Below are positions 37,433 through 51,400 of a DNA stretch of 64,000 nt, one piece after another; the stretch's first letter is position 1; each line of letters begins with the position of its first letter. Source of the stretch: Colius striatus (taxonomy: Eukaryota > Chordata > Aves > Coliiformes > Coliidae); NCBI RefSeq assembly GCF_028858725.1, contig NC_084762.1, positions 34,687,298 through 34,751,297 on the forward strand. Direction: 5' to 3'. The notes below the pieces were generated by a model. That model was not told the DNA's origin. It ran no database searches and saw nothing but the letters and a program-made list of their open reading frames with translations. Made by a program: the position numbers and the translations under genes.

Positions 37433-40400
37433 GTAAGTGTAGAAGGAAGACTGAAGAGGCAAGACCACTTCAGTAAGATGTTTATTATGGTATATGTTTT
37501 TTAAAGTACCTTAGTGTGTTTACAGGATCACCATTTTTCACCATTACTCTTTTGTAGTTGTCACTATAAAATGACCATCTTTTTTTAAAGAGAGTGTTAT
37601 GGGATGTGGCCAAATCAAGGTTTTGCTGTGCTGAATTCAGTGAGATGTGGTGTTTCTGTGTCAGATCTATCATTGATAAAAGGCTTCTCAGTCATGGTGG
37701 AAATGAATTAAAGGACCCTTAGAGGCATGATATTGCAGAAATATTTAAAGAGCCAGTGAGCCCAATTAGATTTTGCATGTTGACAACTTTTGATTTGAGC
37801 AGTCATTGGCTTTATCCATAAGAAAGAAACTATATAGAAACATGTAAAATAAGAGAAATCTGAAAGAGAGGATTTTCAGTCTGATGAGATATAGCTTTAA
37901 AAATCTCCCCAGAAAAAAAAGGGATAAGAGTTGTCAAAGTGTTCATAAAAAGTTGGTATTTGCTTTCTAACCCTCTTCTGACAATGTTGTGTGTATTGCA
38001 CATAATGTGGTGTTCTGTTTGCCTGGTGATAATATCTTGTTTATTTGTTTTTCTACATTGTACCGGAAGAGCATTCACACATATCTTAAAAAAAAAAAAA
38101 AGACATCTTTCTCTCTCTCTCAAAAATTGCTTTTTGTTGCCAGCTAACATCCCTACACCCATCCCCACCCAAAAATTACAGTTTACAGTCTGAACCCATC
38201 AGTGCCTTTGCATTGCACTGATGATGTAAACAGGTAGTTCTATGCTTTATCTGGACAAATGTGGGTATTTTGCATTGCTGTGGCAGATAAGCAGCTATCT
38301 AAAAGGTATACAAACTACAATTCATTCAGTTATTAGCTCTTTAACGTGTCTTTTAGGACAATACATAAACACACTGGAAGGAATAGGGGGAAAACAACAG
38401 GAAAAGTAGACAAATAGCTACATCTGATTTTGGTTTGTTTTTGTGCAGTATTTAGCAAAATGTTTTTGTGGCCCAAAGTTTCAGTTTCAGTACTAACAGC
38501 ATGAGTTCAGAATTGTAGTGGTGTTGTGACAAGTAGACGTGTAGACTTCCCCTAGAGAAAAATCTGCTGTTTAAATCTAGCAAATTCAAATGCACAAAGC
38601 AGATGTGTTTAGCCAAATATTTTGATCCTTTCTGACCAAGGAAGTAAGATCCTGCAGGTCTGATACAGCAAGAGCTTGACAGGCTGTTGTGCACCACGTA
38701 TCCCCTGCTTTGGTCTTCAAGGTAAAAAATTGGTTCAAAAACCACATCATATCTTTTCTTGTGATGCAGAATAACATATGTGTGATGCATCTAGGTGGCA
38801 GGTGAGTTAAGTTGTTGGACATATGGGGCCTCAAAAAGGAAAGATTCCTCAAACTGCAGCAGCCTATGCAATAGATGCAAGTTCTGCAGTTGTGAGCAAG
38901 AGTCAGCAGCCATGAGTCTTGAACTCAGAGTGTTAGACAGGTCAACAAGGAAATGAATTACTGCAATTTTTTTAATTCCTTCTTTTTCCTGATTAGTTAG
39001 TGGAGCGTAATTGATTCTGCAATCAGAATATTAAGTGTTTACCTAAAATACTTTTGAGGAGGGAACTTTTTTCTGTAATGATATCTTTTGGCCCTCACCT
39101 ATCCTTCTGGAATGACAGAAAATCTAAAACACCAAACCCCTAAACTTTAAAATAGGCAATGCTTGATCAAAATCTCTCTCTGTGCATGTGAGACAGTAAT
39201 TCTGTCTCAAGAAATAAGGTCACAGATTTAAAATCAGGAAATACATGGTTAAGGTGCTACTATGTATTCCACATAACTAGTCAGTGTTGTTTCAGTTCTT
39301 TCCAGGCAGCATTAAAGTTCTTAGTGGTAGTATGTCACACTTTTTTTCTTTTTTAAAGCTGAAGTAGCTTTTGGTTTTTTTATTGTTCAATATAGCTGTA
39401 AATTAGAACTGTTTTCCCATAGGCCCTCTAGTGTGATATGAAAGACAGTTGCTGAAGGCTTGCAGAAACTACAGTGAAAGTGCTTAACTGCCTCTCCTTG
39501 CTCTTAGCAATAGAAGTGCAATGAAGGAGGCTAGCATCTCATTAAGGGTCTTTCTAAAATTCATTGCTTGTAACTTCAGGCTATTTATTTCCTTTACCAA
39601 AAATGTGGTACTAAAGAATAACATCATTTTAAGGTACTTCTTTGAACATGTGATTTTGAATTTACTGCACAAACACTCTACTGTCTCCTGAACTCATAGA
39701 CCAGTCCTTCAGATAGCTATTTTATGTTTAGTGACATTAGACAAAGAGTTGCCCAACTGTAGCAGTTGTAGTTCCTAATTGTCCAATAAATGTTCTGTAA
39801 TACAGTGAGTACAATAAGTGGATTTTTTTGAGCTGACATACAGATTTGCGTTACTACAAGTAAATTTGGGTATCTCAATTACAAAATTAGAAATAGAGAT
39901 CTGCAAAGTAATTATTTAATCAAATGCCTAACATGAGAACAAGATGCTTCCAGTTTGGGAAATTTACAAAAGACAACAAGATGGTTTCCCAGGCTGTGGT
40001 ACTTCTCAAAATACTCTTCTTCTCTTTATTTATAAGTATGTCAAGCTACAGTGATTATTTAATAAATAAAAAGGAGGTACTGTGACATTAATGGAATGCT
40101 TTGAAAAATAGTTGGTCTATTTCATCTAAATAATGCAGAAAATATTTACAAAACCCTCATCTTTTACTCAAAGCAATAACATACTCCTCATTTCTTTCAG
40201 ATTTTTTTTCTCCTCTATTTAATGGACTGCATTTGGTTTACAGTTTCATAAGATACATTAAAACTATTCAATGAACACAGCCATTAAACTCCTTTCCTTT
40301 TGCTTTGGATGATGCTAGACTTTTCAGTCTGCTTAATGCATTAGTAAATCTGTATTTATTTTGTTGAACTTTGTTGTTAAAAACAACAACAGTACCAAAA

Positions 40401-41050
40401 AGAATGGGCTTCCATGCCCTGTATTTTTTTAAATTCTCAGAGAGCTAAATGTAGAAAGTAGACTGAACAGATGGCTGAAGTTTTATTGGTCTTTGTTCAT
40501 TTATAGTTGATCTGTGTTAATTTGGCATCATTAAACTACAAAGTGCTGTGCATTCTTTTTTAATGACTAAAGCTACAGTTCTCTGCTACTCTCTGTTTTG
40601 ATTGTCTCCCTCAGACATTTCTGCACAGCACATATTGCTGTACCAGAATCTTTGAACCTTCTTGGTACCTGTCAAAACTGACCCTTAACTTCATTGATTC
40701 TTTGGGGAAGCGAGGTTGCAAGGAATATTTCTGGTGCTGTCCCATTTATTCCACAACAACTCCCAGTTGCACAGAGCCTGGTTTCCATGTGTCACGTAGT
40801 ACTGTGAGGGGGCTGGAAAAAAACTTATGACCTATAAGAAGAGGTCAAAACCCACTGCACTGCCACTTCAAGGGATTGCTTAAGAAACTTATACAGAGCT
40901 AGAACATGTTGGATTATTGGCAATTCTGGGTCATCTAGAACTTTATGTCCTTGACATGCTTGGGAACCAAACTGAGTTGCTGCCTCCAATATCTTACTCT
41001 GAAGAGCTTTTGGAAATGTAACTGCCACAGTATGTTGCGTTCTTACAAGC

Positions 41051-41614
41051 TGTCATGGTTTAAGCCTAGTCAGCAACTAAGCCCCACACAGCCCCTCACT
41101 CACTCCCTTCCCCCTCCACTACCTCCCATAGAATGGAGAGGAGAATCGGAGCAGAAATCAAAACTTGTGGGTTGAGAGAAGAACTACTAAACTAAAACAT
41201 AGTAACAGGAATAAATTATTAAAATAATAGTAAACCCCAAAAAACAAGTGCTGCACAATGCAATTGCTCACCTGCTGACTAATGCCCAAGCAGCGTTCTG
41301 CCCCTCCCCACCAACTCTTCCCAGTTTGTAAACTAGGCATGACATCCCATGGTATGGAATAGCGCTTTGGCTAGTTCAGATCGGTTGTCCTGGCCACACT
41401 CCCTCCCAGCTTCTTGTGGACACTCCCTGCCCCAGCCTGTTCACTGGCAAGGCAGTGTGAGAAGCAGAAAAGGCCTTGATGCTGTGCAAGCACTGCTCAG
41501 CAATAATCAAAACATCCCTCAATTATCAACATTCTCTTCAGCATAAACCCAAAACACAGCCCTGTACCAGCTGCTAGGAAGAAAATTAACGTTATCCCAG
41601 CTGAAACCAGGACA
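41051..41614 (-). mobile_element. solo LTR of an avian endogenous retrovirus (minus strand)
   Basis: A 564-bp unit has inverted termini TGTCATGG at 41051 and CCAGGACA at 41614, the TG...CA ends of an LTR. The internal order matches an LTR family common in bird genomes, read on the minus strand: a U3 block (41350-41614), a degenerate TATA region near 41325-41340, and an R/U5 part towards 41051. The original TATA and poly(A) motifs are decayed. No internal retroviral genes lie next to it on either side, so it is a solo LTR left by recombination between the two ends of a provirus. Flanks (ending CAAGC, beginning CAGTC) show no perfect target duplication. The family is recognised from memory of bird genomes. 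Confidence 0.85.
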
Positions 41615-44600
41615 CAGTCCAAAACTCAAAAGAGACGTAGTGCTCTGTTGACAGTTTAATGTTTTGTTTGAACTAAAAGCTATCTGTTAAGAATGAGCAA
41701 GTTTTATTGTGTAGCAAACTTTAGAAAAAAAAATTTGCCTTTTTAATGTCCTGAGTGTGTACCTAGATCTTATAATGCGTTTTGTGGGGTCGATTTGATA
41801 TATTTAATAACCTTCTGGTTCTCAGTGTTTAAGGAGAATTCAGCATAATTGGTTCAAGCTAAGTTGCTACAGTGAGCATGTATTAATAAATGGGACAGTG
41901 CTACTTCTGTGGAGGTTCTGCTTTCTGTCCTGGTTTTTCTCCTAATTGCGTTACTCATCTTCAGAAATTTGCACGTTGCACAGCCTTGCTCCTAATAACG
42001 TTGACTGTAAGTTGTCTGTCTCTCCCTATTCAGAGGGAGTTGAAGTTATGAAGTTGGCTGGCACAAGATTATGGATATATGTTGTTCGCCTCATAGACAC
42101 TCAAATACCTGCAAGCAAAAGGGTTTTCACACTGATCTCATCCCTAACTGTCATGACTGTTTACAGTGTGGTTTTTATCAGGTGCTTCCATTTGATATGC
42201 ATCATAAAGTATCAAGAAAGGAAAAAACAACAGGTGAAGGATTTTATTTGCTTTATTAATTGCTCTGAAGTGTTGTTTCTGTATGACAGAGGCTTATTAG
42301 TTATTACTTAGAGCTTGATATATACATGGCTTACAAGATTATGTGAGTTTTGAAGTTTGGGATATGCTTTTCTGTGAAAAACCACCAACCTCAAACAAAA
42401 ATAAAATCATATATAGCATTTGATTTTATTATATTTAGATAAATAGTGTTATTAACATACATAAATTAATCAGAGTTCAGCCTTTTCACTTTTTTCCCAT
42501 AGCAAAGTTTTATAGCACTGTTTTTATTTTCTAAACAATTATGTACTTTCTTGGAGTTTTCTACTTTTTGCTGTAAAGCAATAAAGAACACACAGGCTAT
42601 AGTGGTGCATTCTTTGTAATTTAAGGTATTGATTCAGACATTCCCTCTCAAGCCAGTATTTTCCTGAAAGCAAAGGCAAAAGAGAGGGGAAAAAAACTTT
42701 TAACATGTTGAGAGCACCAACGTTTTCTGTGAGAGATTTGATGAGCATTTTCACCAGCCAGTTTTCCAAGTTACACACTGTATAAATTCTTGTGACCCAA
42801 CAGTGTCTGATTAAGCTGGTGCCTGGTACAAGGAAGTGCTGCTTTTGGAAGAGGCAAATCCTCTTCCAGGGTGTGAAGAGAAGTCCTGGGCATTCAAGTT
42901 AAGCAAGACCAGTTCGGTTTGATAGATGTCTGGGGTTTTTTTCACGTTCTCTCATTGGCATAGATTTAGCCTTGAGCAAACCCATTGTGCTTGCACTGTC
43001 CTCCTATTTCATTTATTAACCTTCGTACTGTCCAACTGAATTGTTTGCTGGGACAGATGCAATGCCGTTCTTTATTAATAGCAGTGCTTGGAGACCTTGA
43101 GTGGTGCCTTCAGGTACTAATGTGCTTTAGCTAGTGAGATGATACCATAGTGATACAGAGATGACTATACTGTGTGAAGCCTCTGAGAATGCCATGTGTG
43201 CAACAGCAATGACATCTGTCCTCAAAAATTAAGACTATTATTCTGTATTGCACTGGAAGTGTATGCCTAATGTTTAAGCAGGCAAGTAGCTCTACTGTAA
43301 AGTTTAAGGGGAAAATTTATGTGTCTAAATTCAAATCATGTGTTTGAATACATTCAGTTCATTAAACTCTACAGGTGCTGAATAGGATCAATTTTGGTTA
43401 TAATATTTAATTTTTCTAGTGTCTAAAATATGTTAAGCTCCTCATCAACATGTGTGGAAGATAAACTGTCCCTGGGTCAGAGCTGGTACTTTCACACTTC
43501 TGTGTTTCCCTCTGTTGCATGTATGTGAAGGCCACTGAAGGTACTGTGCTTTGCTGTATAGAGCAACTGATGAAAGAGTCAAAGGTGAGAGGCAAGGGAA
43601 GCAAGTTCTGGTCACTGCCACAGCACCTGCTACTAGAGTTTAAGGAGTTGCCTGAATTGTATAACCTTGGCAGTGTGTCATTAGATCTGTATTTCAGTGA
43701 AAACATGAAATAAATTGAGAGCTGTTTTTCTGTTGTGCCCACAACTGCTAAATGCTACCATGTCTTGATTTAGGTCTTGAGCTGGTTGAGCTTGCATGGC
43801 TGTAAAAGGAAGAGGCGCGGTCATTGTGGTTTTGGCTGGGGAGGAGGTAGGGTCTTAGGCTGAGGGTGGGAGAAGAAAGCCTGCAGAACTGACTAGAAGA
43901 GGGAAGTACATTCTGTACTTTTTATGATCTTGTGCTTCAGATGCCATGCTGTTGTGGTGTACTTTCCTATAGTTCCCCTCTTGTTAGCTTTGATACAGAG
44001 CTAGATAAATATCCTGTAAAATTAATTTAATGACTATACCATGTAAATTAGAAAGGAAATGGAAGAACAGGGGTCTAATGCACTGCCCATTGTTTCTGAA
44101 CTCCCTGTGAATTATTCTAGTTGCTGAGTGGCTTTGCTAATGAGAGTCAACTCATACTTCAGCCTGAGAACGTGTTGTTCAGTGCTTTAGCATCTTCACA
44201 CCAGGAAAATGAAGGCAAAATTGTTTATATTTTTAATCTTGAGGAAGTGGAAAGGGACATGGAAATCCTGAAAGAGAGCAGTATCTTCCTTCCTCACATA
44301 ACCTTTTTGTACTTTTCTGTTGCGGTGGCCATAGATCAGCACACAACGATATGTTTTGTCACCTGCTCTGAAACTGAGTGAGATAAGTCAAAGTAGCAAA
44401 ACAGAATTTCCATTAGGTATTTTTGAGAAGAACCTCAAAATCTTTTGTGAGAATATATTACCTTAGAATGCAGTTATATCTGCAGAATCATTGGCGCTGA
44501 AGTGCATTCTCCCTGTTAGAAATTGCCAAGCTTTGCCTATAGGTACCTAAGGGCCAAACCACAGCAGAATCTCTAGTATAAGTGACTGGCAAATCTGTGC

Positions 44601-47600
44601 TGTAGCTTGTGATTATCGAAGTTGGGTAAAAGTATATTTTAAAGTTAATCTGCATCTGTTTTCCACTAATGCTAGTTCTGTTGTCTTTGGTGTTCCTGGG
44701 CAGCAGCTGGGAAGAGTACTGGAGACACGTTTAATTTTAATTCTCAGTTCACACTTGTATTTCTGGCAGTACAACTGACTATGCAGCTAGGTGTGTGTAA
44801 CTAGTTTTAAGACATGACTTGATACGATGCATCAGTACCAAGCCAAAACCTCAGCTCTGCTCAGATATGATACTATATGTTCTGCTGTGAGAAGAGTTCT
44901 GTTTGTGTGAAGGGAAGCCAAATCCTGCTCTCATTTTTAAATTCAGCAAGTGTGAAAGGAACATCAGAAGGAAAAATATAAAGTGATTCCCCAGTAGCTT
45001 CTTTTTGCACTTCAGAAGCTGAAGGTAAATTTCTTGTGTAATTGCAGCTGTTTGTACACTGAGTACATTTAACTTCTCAACAGCTACAGTTCAAAAACTG
45101 GTTTTTTTCCCCATTTTGTTCTAAAATGTCACAAAATGTTTTTCCTTTTTACTTAACTTTTTCATGCCCTCTGCTTTAAGTTGATGGAAATACTTAGGTA
45201 GGATTTGCTGGAGGAAAAAAACAAAGTCTTTTAAGCAAAGTAACATTTTTCTTGATTGTTCAAATAAGATTCACACTGATCTTTTGGTGCAGCATCCCAT
45301 GGATGTCACCATAAAAATACCAAAATTTGCATAAAGCTGAAAGCCACAGCATATATACTGCTCACCCTGGATATCTATGGGGACTTCTCAGCATCAGTTC
45401 TAATCAAGAAGAGAAATAATGGAAATCTTGCATTTTTTGTCACAATGCCACAGAATGGCATTCATGTTGGCATGTCTGGACTTAGCTAGAACTGAAAGAT
45501 GGATTTAGGGAGACACAAGGGCACTTGACCTGCTTATGAACCGTATGCGGTTCAGAAGCCACAGAAAAGACCTAAGAGCCAGAGATCTTGACAAGCCTGT
45601 CACCAGTGAGGTCAATCCTTAAACAAGTCACTAGGACAGTAGTGACAGTAGTCACCATTTTTGAGTCCTCAGTTATTCCTTTTCTGTGTAAGAGTTTCGG
45701 GATTGGATTCACTGTCTGGTTATGCTGAGGTTTTCGGGTGACTTACAGAAATCCCAATATACTGTAAGCAACTCAGTGAAAAGGTGCTCTCCCAGACAGT
45801 TATGATTGGGTTTGTTTTGTGGTCATAACTGACTTATGTCTAGCACATTTTCCCAGCCTTTCTCACACCCAACTAATGGACAGTCTGATAAGGAAGGTAG
45901 GAACAGTATAGTAAAAAGAGAGAAGAATTGCATTTTTCAGAAAACACAAATCCACCTGAAAAAGGATTTTTCTCTTCCAGCCAGCTCACTCTCTTTATTT
46001 TGATATATGACTTTCAATAGCTATCCTTATCACAGCACATTGCTTTAAAAAGCAATCCAATAGTGCTATTGCCTTTATGAGAAAGCTTAAAATCAAAGCT
46101 GTCTCCTGTTGCTTTTATGACCAACTGTCATTGTCATTAACATACTGTTTAGTCGGAAAGTTGCATTGCTTTTTTTCGTTTGTACCTTGTACATATTGAT
46201 GTGTTTTAAGCAGAAAACAGAAGAATTGCTGTTGAGTCATTTTTGGGAAATGTGACTGAAATTTGTCAATTTGAAGTGGAATTGTATGCAAAAAATTTAC
46301 ATCCTACTTCCCTGTGCACTTGTGTACATATGTATGTATGTGTCCATATATAAAAAAGTGCAACAGTTTATGCAAAAAATACATGTTTATAAATGCAAGT
46401 GTATATTCCAGTATAGATACCCTGCTTATATGCCCGTGTGGCTGCAAATGTGCTCACTGTATGAGTTTCAACAGACAGGAAGCAATAGCCTTCTGCCCTG
46501 GGGAGTCTTACTATCCATTCTGATCTTCCCTGTGAACTGCAGGCTAAATATTTTCTTAACATTGAGCCAGAGCTTTTTACAGAAGCAGCTTGCCTTATGG
46601 TGCATAGTGATAAAGCTGAATAATCACTGTCTTGTCTGTCTCTCTTATTTTTTTTTTTGAAACTCAATGTCTGACATTCCAGACAATCCTGTTTTTCTGA
46701 GACTTGGCAGATGAAAGGTTGGCAAATGTGAGACTGAGAATCTTAAGTCAGTGCCTTTAACAGTTAAGGAATGTTTACATTAAACATATTTCAATACCTA
46801 CTAATATTATGTATTGGTTAAAAGTTAAATATCATTATTATATTTAACAAATACATAGTACTACTGCAGATAAATGTTATCTTAGTGTTAAATGTATCTT
46901 CAGAGCTCCCAGTAGCTGAGACCCACTGCTGATGTTAACAACTTGTTCTCTCTCTGGTATGCTGCTACACAGAAAATTCTGTATATTTGGGATGATTGGT
47001 GCTAATTTGGGAGCTCAGTCACATGACATGAAATTCTAGGTCAAAAGCTGTACATAACGAAGACTAAACTTTAGATTTTTCCACCAAAAGAAGTGACTTG
47101 CCCTGTGCTGCGGGGTACTTGGTGATAAAAACATCCTCTCATGGTGTGATGCTAATCTTCAGTTTCTTTCAGACTCAAATCTCTGTTCAGAGAAAACTTA
47201 AATTGTCTATTTTATTTGAGGGGGATCTGAGCCATTGTAATCCTTTACATTCAGATTTACGTAAATTCATCATATTTATATGTAGTTATTGACAATGTAT
47301 ACCTGAACATTCAACCTTAGGACTCTTGCAGATTCATTTCCTTGACAAATTAATTTTAATGGTGTTTTTTGTTTTTTGGGTTTTTTTTTACCGCAATTCA
47401 GTATCTGGAAAAAATAGAATTCTTAATAATTTTTTTTTTCTTTATATTTCCTTTAGGTAATTTCTTGCCTTATAAGTGAGACTATTGGTAAATAGAAAAA
47501 AAAATAGGTGAAATACCTGTTTTAAATTAGGCTTTGTCACTTTTTCCTCTTGTTTTGACCTTAGCGCTTTGTATGTTAGTTTTCTGCAATCCTCTCAGGA

Positions 47601-47925
47601 GAGGGACGTAACTTTGTTCTGGTATTTCTTCAGTGTACTACTTCTGCCTATTGCACCCTTTTCCTTTCCTCTGGCATCTTGTCTGTGATTTATTATTTTG
47701 GTGGTATTCTAATATGCTACGCTATATAGGCCCTATAAGAACTGATAAAACCATCTGAAAATGAAAGCTTTATGGAACTTGGTGGAAAAGTGGCCAAAAG
47801 ATCCCTGTCAGTGGATGCATTCAGATGGGATGGGGTGCACTGGGTTCTAATAACCTCTCACCAGATTGTCCAGGTATCTTCGACGTTGATTTTTAACTCC
47901 AAGTGTCCAAATAGCCAGAGTTTAT

Positions 47926-48480
47926 TGTGGCTAGGTGAGATGGAGCTAATTTTCCATAGCAGCTATTGTGCTGTGCTTTCTGTTGGTCGCTAGAAAGGCA
48001 TGGATAACACAGCAGTGTTTTGGCTTCTGTTCACACCATGCTGAGACTATCTCTTCACCACTAGGCTGGGTAAGATCTTGGGAGGGGGCGTAACCAGGAC
48101 AGCAGACCCAAACTGACCAGAGGGATATTCCATACCATATGACATCTGCTCAGCATATAAAAGTCAGGGAGAAGAGGAGGAAGAGGAGCCATTCGTAATT
48201 TATGTTTGTCTTCTGGAGCAACCGCTACACGTACTGATGCTCTGCTTCCAGGGAAGTGGCTGGACATTGCCCACTGATGGGAAGTAGAGAGTAACATCTA
48301 TTGTCTCCTTTGCTTCCAAGCATGAGTGACCTTTGCTGTTGCTTTATTAAACTGCTTTTTTACTCAGGAGCTTGGGGTTTTTTTTCCATCTTATTTTCTC
48401 CCCTCCCTGTCCTGCTGAGCAGAGGAATGATAGAATAGCTTAGTGGGCCCTTGGTATCCAGCCAAGGTCAACCCATCACT
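47926..48480 (+). mobile_element. solo LTR of an avian endogenous retrovirus (plus strand)
   Basis: This is a unit of about 555 bp related to the LTR at 41.05-41.61 kb but in the opposite orientation. The U3 part shares stretches such as 'attccataccat' (about 48128-48139) and the 'agctaatttt...cagct' start. It keeps a TATA box (TATAAAAG, 48156-48163) and a poly(A) signal (ATTAAA, 48346-48351) in the right order and spacing for U3-R-U5. It ends near 48480 in a diverged copy of the family's 3' end. There are no gag, pol or env remnants on either side. It lies in the sense direction within the proposed MBP intron. Both ends are diverged, so the exact borders and target duplication are uncertain. 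Confidence 0.82.
48156..48163 (+). promoter_or_regulatory. TATA box inside the plus-strand LTR
   Basis: TATAAAAG sits about 190 bp upstream of the LTR's ATTAAA signal, the arrangement expected for an LTR promoter. Whether it is active cannot be judged from sequence. Confidence 0.6.
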
Positions 48481-48484
48481 CAGG

Positions 48485-51400
48485 GGAATGAGTACTATGT
48501 CTGTCTTTGAAAAGGGGTGATGAGATCTTCCAGGCATCAGAGTCTACTCTGGGATTTTGCAGTAAGAGTTTATAATGCAATAGCATAATGCAGTTAATAC
48601 TGCAATAACACTGTTTTGCAGCTGTTGAGTCACCTGATTATAGGAGAATAAAATATTTGCAGCATTTCAGAAGCTTGCTGGGCTTGACATGATCTTTGTA
48701 TCAAGTAAACTGCATGTCTTTGATCACTTCTGATTCATCCTCCTGCTGCTGTAAGGGGTGGGAGACCCTCTGAACGTGTCTTACATAGACCCCACAAGGG
48801 AGGTGGCTCCACCAGGAGCAGGAGGTCTTGGCTTCCATCCCAGCTTCTGAGCACTGGTCTCAGCAGTTGACAAGTTGTTCTGGTTTTTGCACTGATCAGC
48901 TGCTTTAACCAATTAGTCTATGAACCGTGGGCTGGCAGAGCAGGTGCAGAGCAGCTTTCTTCGTGCAGAGAGCCAGATGGCCAGTTAATTGTCCCAATCA
49001 CTGAGTAAGACTTGGCCAAGTCTCCTGCTCAGTTCTCCATTCTGCTCATGCACTGCCAGTGGGGTCTTGTGACTTGAATAAAATGAGGACTTCAGGGACA
49101 TCTCTGAGCATCTGGACTTCCCTTAGGCACAATTTAGTGTGGTTAGTTTCAAATCTTGAAGTGGTTCATAGATGACTTTTTTTCTTAAAACAAAAAAATT
49201 CCAGATGCCTAACAACAGTAAAGACTTACTGGTCAGAGTTGGGACATCTTGCTTGTTAACGGCACTGTTAGCAGTGAGGGTGGGGGTAATTCTAAGGGAA
49301 AGTGCCTTTTGGCTTGCTACAATTTCTAGAATCTTTTTTTAGGATAATGATTTTTAATTGTTCAGAAGAAATGTGAAATGATTATTTGAATGCTGCACTG
49401 AAGGAGATGTGCTAAACTGTAAAGGAGCTGTAAACTTGCTGATAGAATTGCAAGTGAAGTGTGTTCACCTATCTGTATGCTTCGACTTAGTCACTCAGTG
49501 TAGTAATTGCAACTATAGTTTACATGTAATCTCTTTTTATGAATATATTTGTTCATAAAATGCTATATACGTAACTCAGTTGCTTTTGTGTTAAGACAAT
49601 CCAGTTTCGCTACAATAAATAATTCACGGAGATAAAACTCTAGGGTGCTAGAGGCAAAGGGTGGGATAAAGCAGAGTAATGGTAATATGTTTTTTGTAAT
49701 GACAGGGAATTGAATTAAAAAGATGTCTAGGTATTTTCAGCAGGCCACCTGTTTAGTTCAATGCTAAAAAGGGAGTCTCGTGGTCTAAAGTGGTTCTGAA
49801 GTCCCATGTGGATAATTATTCATTCGTCTCAAATAGGTTGTCAGTCAATTCACAAGTAGCATGTATATGGAATCAAATATATAAGTTTTTGCATCCATCA
49901 TGCTTGACCTGTCTTCTTCAGCCTTGGATCTGTTCTGAACAGACTATGACTCTGGCAGTAATGATTCTACCTGGAAGTGATATAGCCAATGGATTATACT
50001 ACCTCCAGAGTTTTGCACAGTATGTTATGTGTATGTCTGAAGTTTCCACTGCACAGCATATGAATGACAGCAGAAAGTCTATCCAAGGTCTAACTTCTTT
50101 GAAGTTGTACCTGCTTGTTTTTATGATGAAATACCAGAAGGAGAATGGCAATAGAAATACTTTGTTCATGTACAGGTTTTCTCTCTCCAGGTAACATTCT
50201 CTGCCTAGAGAAGCAGCTGAGCGTAGCTGGTGCAAGTTTGATTTACAGTTTCCTGCAGAACTGCTTGAATTCCTGTTTGCCTATAGAATTGAGGCATGGA
50301 TTTTAGCTTTCTCAACACATATGCAGTAACGTTAAATTCTATTTATATGCAGAGGGTTACTAAGTAACAGTTGCTGCGGGAAATGCAGTCTTTAACTGCA
50401 TGACGTCTGTGCACTTAAAATTGCCAGCCAAGTAATGCATTAACATAGATTTTGCACATTAATGCAATGGGATTTGCTGTAGGCCATGTGTGAGCAAAAC
50501 CTTGTGAAAAACAGCAGTGTGGTTTGAAGAGTAAGAGTCTCTCTACAGCCTGTCTTGTGGGCAGGAGATGAAACCCAGTTTTCCTCTTCTACCTCATCCT
50601 CTCCGTACTGCACCATAATTAAGGATCCTGATATATTTGTATATTTATATCTACATATAGGTTAAAAAGTTTCCATATGTTATAATCAGTGTGTTTTGCA
50701 TGAGTATCTTTCTTCAAGGGGAGGAAGGCTGAGTGGCAAACAAACAGAAAGACCGTTGTGATTTGGGGATAACTTGGGCATTCATCATAAAAGCAGAAGT
50801 TTGCCTTGAGCTATGTCTCCTCTAGTCACTGTGTTTAGTTCTAATTTTGCACTGAGGATGTGCAAATCAAGGATTTGTTTCTTCTAAGGATTTTTTTTCA
50901 AGAAGTGTTACTTAGGAGAGGTCATATGTCTAGCCTTGAATCGGAGCTTATGTGTTGAAAAAGATTTTACTTAGATGATCAATGCTTCCTTTAAACCACA
51001 CCTAGTATAACTTAGGCTAGGACTTGGTGCTGCAGACCTTTATATGCTGATGAAGATGAGCTGTTGAACTGTCACAAAGACCTACAGCTTTTAACTCCTT
51101 TCTCTGTTTCAAAGCTACTTTTAGTCTGCAAATACCTGGAAGATGGGAGGGTGTGCTTGTGAATAATTATGTCAGTGGGAAGGTAACATGAGCTGTACCA
51201 TTTGCTTATCCTGGACTACGTAGAGCTTCATTTCAGTGATATTCTTACAGTAATTATATCGTTATGTTGATGTAAATAAAAGCTGTGCAAAAATAAATTT
51301 TGATGAATACTAACACAGACCTTTTATATAAAAGTCGCATAAATATCTATAAAAGTGGCATAAATATCTATCACACATATTTAGTCATTAGTTTATTGGA

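Noticed and set aside
41946..42311. 121-codon plus-strand frame with a hydrophobic segment
   Set aside because: One hydrophobic stretch is not enough; no family, no splice context.
46271..46660. 129-codon plus-strand frame
   Set aside because: Driven by a TGTATG-rich stretch and poly-T; Cys/Tyr/Phe-rich translation.
41051..48480. A single provirus with LTRs at both ends
   Set aside because: The two LTRs are in inverted, not direct, orientation, and no gag, pol or env relics lie between them.
49790..50194. 134-codon plus-strand frame
   Set aside because: The longest AT-region frame, but without any motif; the overlapping minus frame is equally open.
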